Of a stretch of DNA of 64,000 nt, positions 12,815 to 24,093 are shown one piece after another. Under the pieces are notes generated by a model, which was not told the origin of the DNA, ran no database searches, and saw only the letters and a list, made by a program, of their open reading frames with translations. This DNA comes from Costus lasius (lineage: Eukaryota; Streptophyta; Magnoliopsida; Zingiberales; Costaceae), in the NCBI GenBank assembly GCA_027563935.2, contig CM050447.1, positions 10,880,501 through 10,944,500 on the forward strand, read 5' to 3'. Position 1 is the first letter of the stretch; the number at the start of each line of letters is the position of its first letter. A program made the position numbers and the translations under genes.

Positions 12815-13211
12815 TAGGGATGTCAATGGGTACCCGAACTCGCGGGTACTCGACCTGACCTGACCCGTTTATGGCGAGTTCGGGTACCCGATTAGTTAAT
12901 CGAGTCGGGTTCGGGTTTACTCTCACGGGTTTGGGTACCCGATTAAGATACACGATACCCGATTAATATATAATAAAAATATATATATATATATATTTAT
13001 ATAATAAATATATTTATTATTAATAATATTATGTTATAGTTATATTTTATAAATATAATTTAAAGAATAATTAAAAATAAATATTTTAATTTAAATGAGT
13101 ATCTGCATGTACTCGTGTAAATATCTGATTCGAATTAAATCGGTTCGGATCTAGATTGGGTTAGATTTGAATTTGGCCAAAGCTCGCGGATATGAGCTGT
13201 TGACATCCCTA
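12815..13211. mobile_element. hAT-type MITE with GGGTACCC-rich arms
   Basis: 397 bp bounded by terminal inverted repeats TAGGGATGTCAA / TTGACATCCCTA. It is flanked by GGTCCAAC and GGTCCAAT, an 8-bp target duplication with one change, the size expected for hAT transposition. The subterminal arms hold repeated GGGTACCCG and CGGGT motifs and the centre is almost pure AT. There is no coding capacity. A second member lies at 45455-45840. Confidence 0.85.
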
Positions 13212-13956
13212 GGTCCAATCCTATATAGCACACAGCACAGTTAAATAGTGCCGACATTTATACACCCTGAATTCGTCTAGATCTCGTGCGCGGGTGGAGC
13301 GGGAAAAGGGGCCCGATGTACCAGCGTCATGATTTCCCATACGAACGAGTGGAACACACATCGCGTCGGCATCAGTTCTGAGCCAAATTAATTCCGCAAC
13401 GTACTCCTGTCCTCCATAGTTCATCCTTCACAAATAATTTATTTATCATCTCTAGACATTTTTACTGAAAACGCCAGGGGCATTCCTGTTAGTTCCTCCT
13501 TAATCCGCCAAAATATCTTAAAACGACCTCCCTTCCTCCTGATACGCGTTTCGGCTTGTGGTTAGCCCGACACGGTGCTCCGTGCTCTACCCCCTTTACC
13601 ATACTATTTATAGTCGCTGCATGTGCAATGTCCACCCACTGACTTACCCGTCCGCCAAGCGCCGAGGCTCACGTAAGATCGCGGTGAGAGAACGGGTCTG
13701 TGGTCTGATAGTGAGGAGATGAGATGAGCATGACTAGTGGTGGAGCGTACTAGCAATCAGTGATAGAACGGTTTGCATACCGGTTTATTGTCCTTTTAAT
13801 ATTCAAAAGCACAAGATTAATCTTTAGCTAAGTCTGCGCTACGAATCGAGCTTATTTATACGCCGATTCGTGGTTTGAGGTTTATAGGCCGAGGAGAGGG
13901 CGAGAGGAGGCGAAGAGGTCGGCTGTCACTCCGTGTTTGTTTCTGGAAGCTTCACC
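13212..13956. other. Possible promoter and 5' leader of a small gene
   Basis: Fairly GC-rich sequence with TATA-like strings at about 13604-13611 (CTATTTATAG) and 13846-13853 (CTTATTTATA). It precedes the candidate two-exon gene at 13957. The promoter role is inferred only. Confidence 0.3.
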
Positions 13957-14445
13957 ATGCTCTCATCGATCGCTTCCTGTGGATCAATGCTCTCATCGAT
14001 CGCTTCCTGTGGATCAGAACACTCCTCCGGTAGGATCGGTTCCTGTAACTTTGTTAGTTGATATCGCTCGGGTCGCACGTTGTTGATTTGATCGAATGCT
14101 CTTGGTTCCTATTTCGTTCCATGATTTGAGTGTGTTTTCCTTGCTGCTGACTGGTCCTGCATGGTTGGATCTGATGGATCTAGGAGATCGAAGTGCTTGG
14201 TGTGGCTTATACTCTTTCTTCTTTCTTTTGATTCATGATCATCGCATTAAGGAGTTTAGACTGTGATTGGTGTGGATTTCACTGATGTTTGTTTGGTTTT
14301 GATATTGATTTGGATATCGTCTCGTGTAGAGGTGTTGCCGATCCTTGCTGGTGCCTCTTGCATGGCCTACTTTGTGTGGTTGGATGACAACGAGAGAGAG
14401 CACGCCGGTCCGCGGCCCATGTTGCCTTCCATGGTCCCGTACTAG
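13957..14445 (+). CDS. Candidate two-exon gene for a 62-residue peptide, not recognised
   Basis: Exon 13957-14029 starts at an ATG, ends in a GT donor and splices in frame to 14330-14445, whose acceptor GTGTAG follows a T-rich tract. The stop is at 14443-14445. The peptide begins with a ten-residue unit, MLSSIASCGS, encoded twice in a row by an exact 30-bp tandem duplication. It then has the short hydrophobic stretch VLPILAGASCMAYFVW and a charged tail DDNEREHAGPRP. The phase match across the intron and promoter-like upstream DNA favour a gene; lack of a known family and the short length argue for caution. This gene is absent from the second duplication copy. Confidence 0.33.
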
Positions 14446-16548
14446 CGTGCTCCTTCTCGTTGTCACCTGCTTCGCTGCCCCAAGCATCGTTTCCCTGTTC
14501 CTAGCCACCAGTCAGTCACGCCCAGTCGCCTAGATGGAGCGCTAGATCTGATAGTTGTGTTTTTGGTCGCTTCAAACTTTGCTTTTAGGACCAAGCTACG
14601 CAAACAAGGTAAACGTCAAATCTCTTTGTTGTTTATTGATTTATCTTATCTGCTCTTTATACCGCCTTGGAACTGTCATTTCAGTCGTAAGACGGTTCCG
14701 CTAATATTGTATCTTTCGTTTGCCTTCCATGGGTATCTGAGAAATGATAAGACACTTTTTTCCTCTTGTGAAAAAAAATGAAAGAACTACTTGCTAAAGA
14801 AGTAGGCTTGCCAGCATATGGCTATGGTTGTGCATAGTTCAGAAAAGGGGAGACATGATGGACATGTCCACGCTTCTTAGTGTATGGGTAGTGTCTTTCC
14901 AAGTGTAATTCAAGTTACACACTTGGTCGCACAAAAGTTTAAATAAACTTGAAAGAATTACTTGTGATGCTTATAGCAATAAATCTTCTAGCTTATAACA
15001 AGTGTGGCATGCAGAAAAACAAGATCCATCACATATTTAGGAATTTTCCTAGCTAAATGAACCATTCTTCCAGACAGTATTACAGTGGGGCGTTTTATAA
15101 AATATCTAAACCTAAGAACATGCAAAGTCCTTTAGGAGAAACTAATAAAATGTGACATGAATTAATCCCCATTTCTGTCTGCAAAATGAACGAGGTATAT
15201 ATATACGCATTTATTATCAATATTAATTAACTAAATGACATCACTACCCAAGTTTCAAATGGAAATGATTTTTTTTATGTTTGAGTACACAGGATAACAC
15301 TTGATTTTACTTCAATGTTGGGTCATATCTCTAATGTTTTGATAGGTGAGCTAATGACATAATTGATGAAATGGCGATTGCCGCCGTGGAGGAGTGAACT
15401 TTATAGATTGTTCACCTAAATGAATAAATATAAAGTTGTGCTAAAATAAAACTTTATAAAAAGTCAACATTCTGTAATAAAATATTTTAGCTACTGCATC
15501 ACCACTATTCTGCCATTTTCATTGGAATTAAATTAATAATTTATATACTTAAATAAACTGAAAAAATGCTTTACTTCAAAAACTTACGGCATAGTTCATG
15601 TATCGGGGTAATGAATCCTCGATCAACGGCCAGGAGATCGAATAAGCATTCTAGTCTACAGAAATGCGTTATTTTGTAGAGCCAACAAGAACAAACATTT
15701 GTATAATGTAAAAGAAAACTGTGTGGTTATTAACATAAGATCAGTCAAAATAATTCCGAGGTTTTACAGACCCTTATTTTAAGTGTAGTAAGCTGGACAT
15801 GGCGACACAGGACAGATGAAAATTCTGAAATAGAAAAGACGACCAGTTTTTCTCTTTCTTTCTTTTGAACAATTATTGCATTATGATTCAGATTTTGATC
15901 GTCCGATTTATTCCAGTCTTCAAGAGAATGACGTCTTTGATTGATATTCGTGGTACATGTCTTGAATGCTATATCTCTAGACAAGACACAGTAGTTAGCC
16001 GAACTTATGTGTTTTGCTTTAAAAGCACAAAGCTTACAGTTATTGTTCAGTGCTCTGACTTTGTTTGAAAGGTTTTGTTATAATTCACATATGAGTAGGT
16101 GTATTGCCTGATAAATGGTATGCATGCATTATTGGTATACAATGGGAGTGTCGGTTGATATGTCCACAATATTTCTGATTTATTTTAAGGTATGTTGGGT
16201 AGCGTTGTTGCTTGTTGTCATAATTGTACTAAATTGAACTATATTGTGTTGTCAAAATTTTTTAATTATTTGGTAAACAACTTGTTATTGGTGAACTTTT
16301 TATTTTGGTGCTTTAAAATATTAAATATAGTAATAGTTTTTTATTTATATAATGGTTGCAAATATTTAAAACCATAAAGGGTTCTTTAAACATTTTTTAT
16401 TTCAGACTTTGTTAAGTAGAAACATCAAAAGAAGAAATTCTTGACTTTTTGACTTATTGCTTTTTTCTTACTTGTTATATTTTAATAATGAAATGCTTTT
16501 TATCAAGTTTTTGCTTCAAAGTAGCTTGGAAGCCGGGCCAAACAGGCC
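14446..16548. other. Spacer, no gene seen
   Basis: AT-rich sequence. Short reading frames have no recognisable domain and no plausible splice partners that I could find. Confidence 0.5.
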
Positions 16549-16668
16549 TAAGGCCTATTTGACTACTTTTTGGCTGTTGTCCGTTTTAACCTTTTTGCCT
16601 TTTCTTATAAGTTGGAAAAAACCAGCTTCACCTCGGACAGCTCGTACACTCCACCAAACGGAGCCTTA
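16549..16668. mobile_element. Possible small MITE (PIF/Harbinger-like)
   Basis: About 120 bp with imperfect inverted ends: TAAGGCCTATTTGACTAC on the left, and TAAGGCTCCGTTTGGTGG on the right when read on the other strand. GGC-xxx-GTTTGG ends next to TWA trinucleotides are common in Tourist-like elements. The ends are diverged, so this is tentative. Confidence 0.35.
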
Positions 16669-16735
16669 GTCATTGATCTACTACCTAGTTATTGACTAAG
16701 TTGTATATATATTATACCATGGCGGTTGGCATTTG

Positions 16736-19041
16736 GCAACTATAATAAACAAAATACATGTTTGTCATGGAAGTTGCTTTAAACCAAGAAATCATTTTAT
16801 TTACTCGTATGAATTAATCTATTTAATTAGATGAATATTGTGTTCTTAGGTAGTCTCTATATGTATTTTTAGGGATAATTTTATGTTTACATGATATAAT
16901 GTACTTCTAAGAAACTTCTTAGAAAATTGATATTATAATAATTTATTGTTCTTTGTCCCAAATTTTCATTGATAACTTTAATTTGTCTTAAAGTTATCAA
17001 ATTGTGCTAATATCATCCACAAAGTGACATTAACTATGGGAATGGATGACTGAATCCAGACCCTTTAATATTTTTTTCATATATATACTTAAATATTCAT
17101 CAAAATTATATAGTCTAATGTGATTTAAAAATATCAAAGATACACTGTCAATTAAACAACATTTTCGAAATACAATGGGCTTAACCTTGATGCAGTATTT
17201 TCTTGACCAGTGGAATAGGTCTTTTGCTTAGGGAGAACGTTTAACATTTCCTTTTGAAAATACAAAAAGAACATGATTGAAATTTGAACAATATAAATTC
17301 CCATGCCCATATTAATATGTCATTTCGATAGAATGCAAGAGTTTATGATACCTAGCTTTAGATAGGTTCATTGGCAATGGTAGTGTCTCATGTGGTTCTC
17401 GTTGAGCTGTAGTATACTTGATTATAATATATTGTTTCCAATAATTAAGCATTTATATACAATTCATTTGTTTAATCAATAATATAGTTCATTCTATAAC
17501 TCTTGCTACTTTTAAAGCATTAAGATATTTATTTCTAGGGCTTAGGTTAATTAGAACTATGCATTTAGGAGTAGCTAATGTCTTAATGGTAATCGCATTA
17601 TTTCCTGTCGACTCATAATATCATATCTAATGATAAACGATACATTTACTCTATAAAATTCTATGATGTAATTGGACACTTCTTATTATCATAATACTAT
17701 CGTTATAATAACTTGCAATATGAACTAATATAGAAAGCAACATATTTTACTAAAAATTTAACCACGTATGATGAATAATGAGCAAACCTAACATCTAACT
17801 CTTTAGACTTCAAACTCTCTTAAGTTGGAGTTAGTGTGCGACTCTTAAACTTGTGATGTTCATAACTTAACTGTGCATATTAGATTTGAGAACAATTTGA
17901 TACATAGTGGTGCGAAGCAAGTTAGAGCTTCAATTTAATATATTCAACCTAGTGATATCATTCCTGCTCATAATGCATTCAAGGCTTAGAATATTGAGCA
18001 ATTAAATGCATTAAGTGGGAAAAGTTGCAAGTCGCCGTTGGGCATAATTTTGAACTAATGATGATGGTTGTCATGTTCAAATGTGGATAATTAGGTGGTT
18101 CATTCAACCCTTTGTTCTCTATATAAATGACCCTTGGGCCTAGCCTAGCCTAGTGGCAAAGGGGTCACATTGAGTGATGAGATTGTGTGAAGTGATGGAG
18201 TAGTCATTGGACCTGTAGCAAGGTGTTTGATGCTTTGTTTGAATAAAGTAGAGCAGTGATTATGGAGTGTATAACTGTAATATGACTATTGAATATTTTA
18301 TGGTGAGACAAGTGTGTGATTCTTTCTCACTTTGAATTTTTTTAATTCTTCCTCGTAGAGTTGATTTAGAGCTTTCTAGCCACTTGATCAATGTTCGTTG
18401 TGTTGTATTTTTAATGTAAACACAATGTTCTAGGACTACACAAGGATTGAAGCATTCTTTTTATACTGGTGAAACCTTGTCAAGTTATAGGCTAATAAAT
18501 GCAGCCGTTAAGCATTAAGCATTAAATATCATACTTGATAACTTGGTTAGACTCCCATTAGAGTGATTCTATGGTTTATTAAATGGCTGTCTTGAAGCAC
18601 TGATGATCATAGTGGCAAATATGAAGATATAGATGGAGAGAGAACTAGCACTGACTTTTTCCCTGGAGTCAAGTGCCAATGTGCTATAAAGAAGGCTCTA
18701 CTTATGTGGGTGCATGTACAAGTAGAAATTACTTGTGGTATAAAGAAGACTCTATTTTTTTCTCTCAATAGATGTTGGATATTAGCAACATAATACAAAA
18801 CGACAAGTTGTTCAATTTCTTATCAAGAATGCAAGCTTGGGCGCAAGTGGAGTTCCATGCTTGTGCCTATCAAGGTTAAAGGCTCAATTCAGACTAGTGT
18901 ACTGCTCTTGTCTCAATACTGAGCTATAAAAGTAAAGCTGTACTGATAATGTGCTACAGTATCATACCATGATAGGCACGTACCACTCATATCGACTGAT
19001 ACACACTGGTATTTTGGTGCCTGTATAATCTAAACATTTAA
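16736..19041. other. Duplicated spacer, no gene seen
   Basis: AT-rich, no recognisable coding sequence. A TATA-like CTCTATATAAATGAC at about 18117-18131 is followed by a moderately GC-rich stretch, which could be part of an old LTR. Around 18945-19025 lies a run of GTACC/GGTAC-like strings belonging to a dispersed repeat seen elsewhere in the window. Confidence 0.45.
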
Positions 19042-19402
19042 TGTTGCAGTGGGGTGGTTGTGGTAGATGTGTAGGTTGACTATTGGGGGAAGAAATTGTG
19101 ACCATGCCTTTGTCCCTAAAGCACAAGTCCTATGTGTAGGAGAGAGCCAAATACCATGTTGTTCAAGTGAGAAAGTCTTGTTGGGGATCTTGAAGGTAAC
19201 GAGTTTTGTAGAAGTTTCCAGGAAAAAGTCAGCCGACTTTCCAATGTAGTTGACATTTAGTAGATGTTTCTAGGATTTGTAAATCGACTTTCAATGTCAG
19301 TGGAGACGTCAAGGACCATGAGTCCTCTTGTAACAACATACTACAACGAAATAAAGCTTCGAAGTTTCCTTCCACTGCTTCCTTCTGCCGCCACCTGATT
19401 CA
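19042..19402 (+). repeat. Putative Ty1/copia 5' LTR (left copy)
   Basis: 361 bp from TGTTGCAGTGG to CACCTGATTCA, ending directly before a primer-binding-site match. It contains AATAAAGC near 19351 as a possible poly(A) signal. There is no partner 3' LTR in the window, so the start is a guess from the TG; the end is better supported. Confidence 0.55.
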
Positions 19403-19415
19403 CTGTATCAGAGCC
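19403..19415 (+). promoter_or_regulatory. Primer-binding site (tRNA-Met type)
   Basis: TATCAGAGCC follows the LTR end by three bases. This is the core of the TGGTATCAGAGC site complementary to initiator tRNA-Met, used by most plant copia elements. The first bases are changed (CTG instead of TGG). Confidence 0.7.
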
Positions 19416-19423
19416 AATTTTTA

Positions 19424-20852
19424 ATGGCCAGTATAAGTGGATCCATATAGTCTAATTCTTATGGTTTTCAGAGTTTAGTCATAATTTTTATAGGAGAAAA
19501 TTATGACTTCCAGAAAATCAAGATGAGGGCCATTCTCCATTCACAAGGATTATGGTCCACTGTAATGGAAGGCTATGAAGCATGTGAAGATGAAAGCCGT
19601 CTGTCTATGGAGGAAAAAGAAAAATTAGAAATAAAGCGCATGAAGGATGCCCGTGCGCTGTGTATTATACAGTAAGCTGTGGCTGAAAATATTTTTCCGA
19701 GGATTATGGCGGCAGAAACATCCAAGACGCACGAGAGATTTTACAACAAGAATTTGAAGGAGATAGCAAGGTACGTAGTATTTAACTTTAATCTTTTAGA
19801 AGAGAATTAGAAATGTTAAAAATGAAAGAAGGAGATCAAATGAAGGACTTTTTTGGTAAAATAATGAAAATAGCTAATTATATATTTTTGATCAGAGAAT
19901 AGTAGAAAAAATTCTAATTAGTCTTCCAAAAAATATGATTATATTGTTGCTGCTATAGAAGAATCCAAAGATATTTCAAAATTATTCGTACATGAATTAA
20001 TGGGTTCCGTATTATCTCATGAGCAATGAAAATTAAAGCATTCGGATTCATCTGTAGAAAATGCTTTCTAGTTCAAATTAAGTTTCAGACCTCAAGATAA
20101 TAAGAGCAATGGAGAAAGCTCTCAAAAGAATGATATCAAAGGGAGGAGGTCTAGCATCAAGTAGCAAATATGGAGAAAGGAACTTTACTAGAGGTATAAA
20201 TTTTTCCTCAAAAGCTCCACGTTCTATTTGCAAAAAGAATAATCATTCTAGTAGTAATCCTTGGTGGAAAGGAAAGCCCCAATGCAATGTCTACAAGAAA
20301 TTTGGTCATAATATACATAATTGCAAATATAAGAATAATCAGGCAAATTTTAGTAGTAACGAAGAAGATAAATTATTCTATGCATGCTCTTCAATTTCTA
20401 ATGAGGATAGTAATATTTGGTATTTAGATAGTGGTTGTAGTAATCATATGTTGGGAAATCAAAATATTTTTCAAAATTTTGATACTACAACCAAGTCTAA
20501 ATTTTGTATGGAAAATGAGGCAATAACCGAAGTAAAAGGTAAAGGTACCATAGCTGTTCAAACTCAGAAAGGAGTAAAATATATTAAAGATGTTTTATTG
20601 GTACCTGATTTAACTCAAAATCTATTAAGTGTTCGACAATTAGTCAAACATGGATATAGTGTTTGCTCAATATGTGATAATAAACATCAGTTGATTACCA
20701 AAATATATATGGAGGGAAATAAAAATTTTTCTTTGAAACTCCAGATACCTCCTCATCTTGCCATGAGAACAGAGGCTTCGGTAGAAGATTCTTGGCTATG
20801 TCATAAAATGTATTGTCATTTAAATTTTAGAGACCTGAAAGTATTAAAATAA
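19424..20852 (+). pseudogene. Ty1/copia gag-protease fragment, decayed (left copy)
   Basis: The first part (to about 20100) reads as gag only with stops and frame shifts: ENYDFQKIKMRAILHSQGLW then VMEGYE is the DUF4219/UBN2-type gag start. From 20109 a 247-codon open frame holds a basic region, a zinc knuckle CNVYKKFGHNIHNC in which the second cysteine is replaced by Tyr, the aspartic protease active site WYLDSGCSNHML, the segment DVLLVPDLTQNLLSVRQL, and the pre-integrase start near its end. Integrase, reverse transcriptase and RNase H are missing. Just after the frame ends the element is replaced by a reversed fragment of another LTR element. The gene is dead. Confidence 0.9.
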
Positions 20853-20903
20853 AAAGAACTAGTATATGGTATTTCAGATATTTCTGAGGTTATTGATACC
20901 TCC

Positions 20904-22080
20904 TCATCTCGTAAGATATTTTACTTATATTGACATCTAGATTGCTTGGCCTGCCCAAATTTAGATCACCCTCATTGAAAAAATTAGCTACGCCGTTATC
21001 ATCCCCTTTTGAGAGTTCACAACATTCAGTACTCACCATATCTATAGTTGGAAAAACCTTATCAACAATAAGAGTATACTCAATTACTTCTTATTTGCTG
21101 ACCTGCTTCTGTTTGCCATCAAATTTCTTCTCTTCATAGTAGCTTTTATCAAGGACCGTAGTTGTAGAAAATTTACTAAATCTTTGTATCATCTCTTTTG
21201 TTTCAACCCTTCCTAGAAAAGATTGAGAATTTGTCATTTTAATCCTCGAAACCAATCGCCTGCTTGCCCCTCCATACGAACAAATACTATAGGAATTTTA
21301 TAGTCGTTTGGCGTGCCTTTAATGTCAAAATAATATTCAGCTTGTGCAATCTATCTTACTGGATCAGTTCCTTCAAATCCTTGTAATTCCACGTGGTTAT
21401 GAATCCATCATCTATCCTTTTTGTTATTTTGGCTCTGTAATATAGTCTTCAGGACCTCGCTCGAGGTTGGGTAAGTCTGCCCATTGATAATTATATCCGC
21501 ACCCTCCCGCATTTTCTTCTCCCTAACCAAATCTCTCAGCATCATTTTCATCTCATCTAAAATGTCAAGACGACGGTTCATCTCCACGTAACGTTGAGCA
21601 ATCTCACTTCTCGTCATCTTCTTACAAGTTTTTTTTTTCTACAATAATTCGCTACAAGTAACATTGCATATCTTTTTTTTTTACTCTCTTTCAAATCACC
21701 AATCTCTCTATTTTTTCTTTTCAATCTCTCTAGTTTTTTTTTCATCCCTAATCTATATATGCTGCGTGTGCACCGTATGTCCTTCCTCTTCCTCCCCTAG
21801 GTTGCTGCAATGTCACTGCTACAGTACCGCCGCACAATAACTTTGCTACAGCACTGCCGCACAGTAACTTGCTATAATACTTTGCTACAGTAACTTTAGC
21901 TGCATAGTCGTTGCTATAGTATTTTGTAACAGTAACAACAATTTTTTTCTCTATATTTTCTTTTTTTTACCACCCGTATTGGACGTTCGCCTCCTCCTTA
22001 GGGTTTTTTTGCGGCATGATGAACGATAATAGATCCACCATTCAGATCTACTATCGACAATGGAATTTTTTCTGCGTTTA
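20904..22080 (-). mobile_element. Internal fragment of the small LTR element, no LTRs
   Basis: Closely matches about 9181-10355 inside the LTR element at 8766-10611, in the same orientation in the window (gag read on minus; ORF 21617-21408 starting MTRSEIAQRY). The match stops abruptly at both sides without either LTR, next to the copia fragment on the left and unrelated DNA on the right. The gag core carries the same Trp-to-stop change. Confidence 0.88.
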
Positions 22081-22590
22081 TGGCCATACCCAGGTGAAAG
22101 CCTGATTTAGTCATGACCATGAGATTGGGTGAAAACAAAGTGGTGACACACTTTGTCCAATCGGATATCAGTTTGGCAAAGAGACTGTAATGCATCGGTA
22201 TCTTGTTGCGATGATGGGGATGTCGATGTTGATATCTATTCCGAAGACTTGGGTAGTAGTGATGCACTGCTAGGTGCCACTCACTGCTTGTGATGACTTA
22301 AGTTCATCACTGCCAACGTCGGAGGAACCTACAGGGTCGCATAACTTGAAACTCGGGTTCTCGTATTGATTGAGCAGCCTAATGATCGAGTTATTGGATA
22401 ACTCTGATCTATTTGGGATAATTCATCAGCGCCATTATGCCTGATGAGATGGAATGGACTTACCAGAGCTAAACTTTATTTTTGGCATGTTGACCCCGAG
22501 TTAACCACGGTTAGCTGTATTTAACTAAGGGTTGCATCGGATTGGATTTGATGGCTTAATCAGCAGCTTAATGAAGTTGAGCGAGGCTAA

Positions 22591-22690
22591 ATGGGCCATG
22601 AGGCCATATGGGCATGAGGCCCAATTGGCGGTGAGGCCCAATTAGCAGTATGGCCCAATGGGCCATGATGGCAAGTCGCCTGGGCCCAAT
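22591..22690. repeat. Cluster of GGCCCA / TGGGCC boxes
   Basis: Within 100 bp there are about nine copies of GGGCCAT, AGGCCCAATT, TGGCCCAATGGGCC and similar. TGGGCY (site II) boxes bind TCP-type factors in plant promoters. Here they sit some 300 bp upstream of a TATA box, perhaps as a retroelement enhancer. Confidence 0.55.
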
Positions 22691-22970
22691 GAAAATCATG
22701 AGAATTAAATACTGCATTTAATTCTGGGAATTAATTCTGTATTTAATTTTGTAATTAATTATAATCTGAATTTAATTCTGAATTTCAAGAGTCATGCTAT
22801 TAATGATCATTATGAGACTTTATTTTAAAGTTTTAATGAATTATTATGAGACTTTAATTCAGAGTTTAATTCTATAATTAATTCTGAATTTAATTCTACA
22901 ATTAATGATGAATTTATTACGGAGATTAATTCTGAATTTATTTCAGAATACCAGAGGTCATCATGATTTC

Positions 22971-22978
22971 TATATAAG
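22971..22978 (+). promoter_or_regulatory. TATA box
   Basis: TTTCTATATAAGGGC is a strong plant TATA match at the boundary between AT-rich and GC-rich DNA. It probably serves the LTR-like unit described here; no host gene follows. Confidence 0.5.
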
Positions 22979-23480
22979 GGCTAGGAGGGTTGAGAGGAAT
23001 GGTTCTGGACGAGGAGAAGTCTCCAAGAGACTCGCGCGGGGAGACTTCATTCGCAAGCTTGGAGCTTGGCGATTTCCCCTTTGAGACTCTCACTTGAAGG
23101 CTTGATTCGTAAGCTTGGAGCTTGGCGATTTCTTCTTCTTCCTCTCCTCTTGGCATTCGCAAGGTTGGACCTTGGCGAGTTTTCATCATCCCTCTCCTTG
23201 GCGCCTTCTACTTGTGAGCGACGCAAGTTCTTGAGGAGGACTCCCAAGTGGCGTGAATCTTCTTCCCGAGGCTAACACCGGGCGTGGAAGAAGAGAACTC
23301 GAGCGTCGGCTGTGTGCGAGACTGCAGAGGGCGAACATTTGGGCGCCTACATCGCATCCTTCTCTTCGCTGCAAGGGATCATCTCCTACTCACCGTGTCG
23401 ATTCCTTCGCATGACTCGATCTTCTGGGTTTTTGGGACTGGCCTGTTTCGGGGATTGCTTCCGCTGTACTTGTTTCTAAA

Positions 23481-24093
23481 ATTTTAAAATCCCTGGGGTT
23501 TCCCAACAGAAACTTGCCTTAGTGGATTTTTACTTCCTTTTCTCCTCTTCTTTTCCCCTTGAAAACCTCCACTTCTCTCTCCCTCAAGCCAAACGACACA
23601 TTCTCGTGGAAACCCGCATTTTTTTTCTTCTACTTTCCCTAATTTTCTCCAAGAGAAAGCCTCTAGCATGAGGTGTCAACACTTGGTGGTTATCTTCTCA
23701 TGCAAGCAATGAGGTGGCATCACCTTATGAAGTCTCTCTTCTTCTCCCATAAGCTATGAACGAATACTTTCATTATGTTATTTGCTCTCCCTCATCAATG
23801 GTTAAATTACCTTTTTGCCCATTTCTTTTCACATTATTCCCAATGAATCCTAGTATGAATCTTGAGTTAAAAGTGCAATATCATTGTAAAAGAAACCTTG
23901 AATATCAAACTCAACTACAAATTTAACTTCACATTTCTATACAACCAAAAGAACTTGGTAAGTGTAGATATTATGCATTATGACACCACTTGTTTTATTT
24001 TTTCAAAGAAATTTTGATTCAATCACAAAATGATCATCTTTATAAATGGCAAAATAAAAGCATGGGTATCACAGCACACATGGCAACACATAG
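23481..24093. other. Spacer before the long-LTR element, no gene seen
   Basis: Mixed-composition DNA without a recognisable domain. The last five bases, CATAG, are the left target duplication of the element that follows. Confidence 0.5.

Larger units (their letters stand above)
16736..22423. repeat. Segmental duplication, left copy, part 2 (matches 58307-64000)
   Basis: Matches 58307-64000 at offsets of 41,571-41,578, with only scattered differences. In the right copy this part joins directly to the end of part 1. The true right end cannot be seen because the window stops while the match is still running. Confidence 0.93.
22265..23480 (+). mobile_element. Probable solo or truncated LTR
   Basis: The order of features resembles an LTR: an upstream region with repeated GGCCCAAT boxes, an AT-rich array, a TATA box at 22971, then GC-rich leader-like sequence to about 23480. 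I could not find a second copy, clear TG/CA ends or a target duplication, so the limits are approximate and the identity is inferred. Confidence 0.35.

Noticed and set aside
23047..23374. Cluster of short frames on both strands
   Set aside because: GC-rich leader-like part of an LTR-type unit; frames overlap one another and carry no domain.
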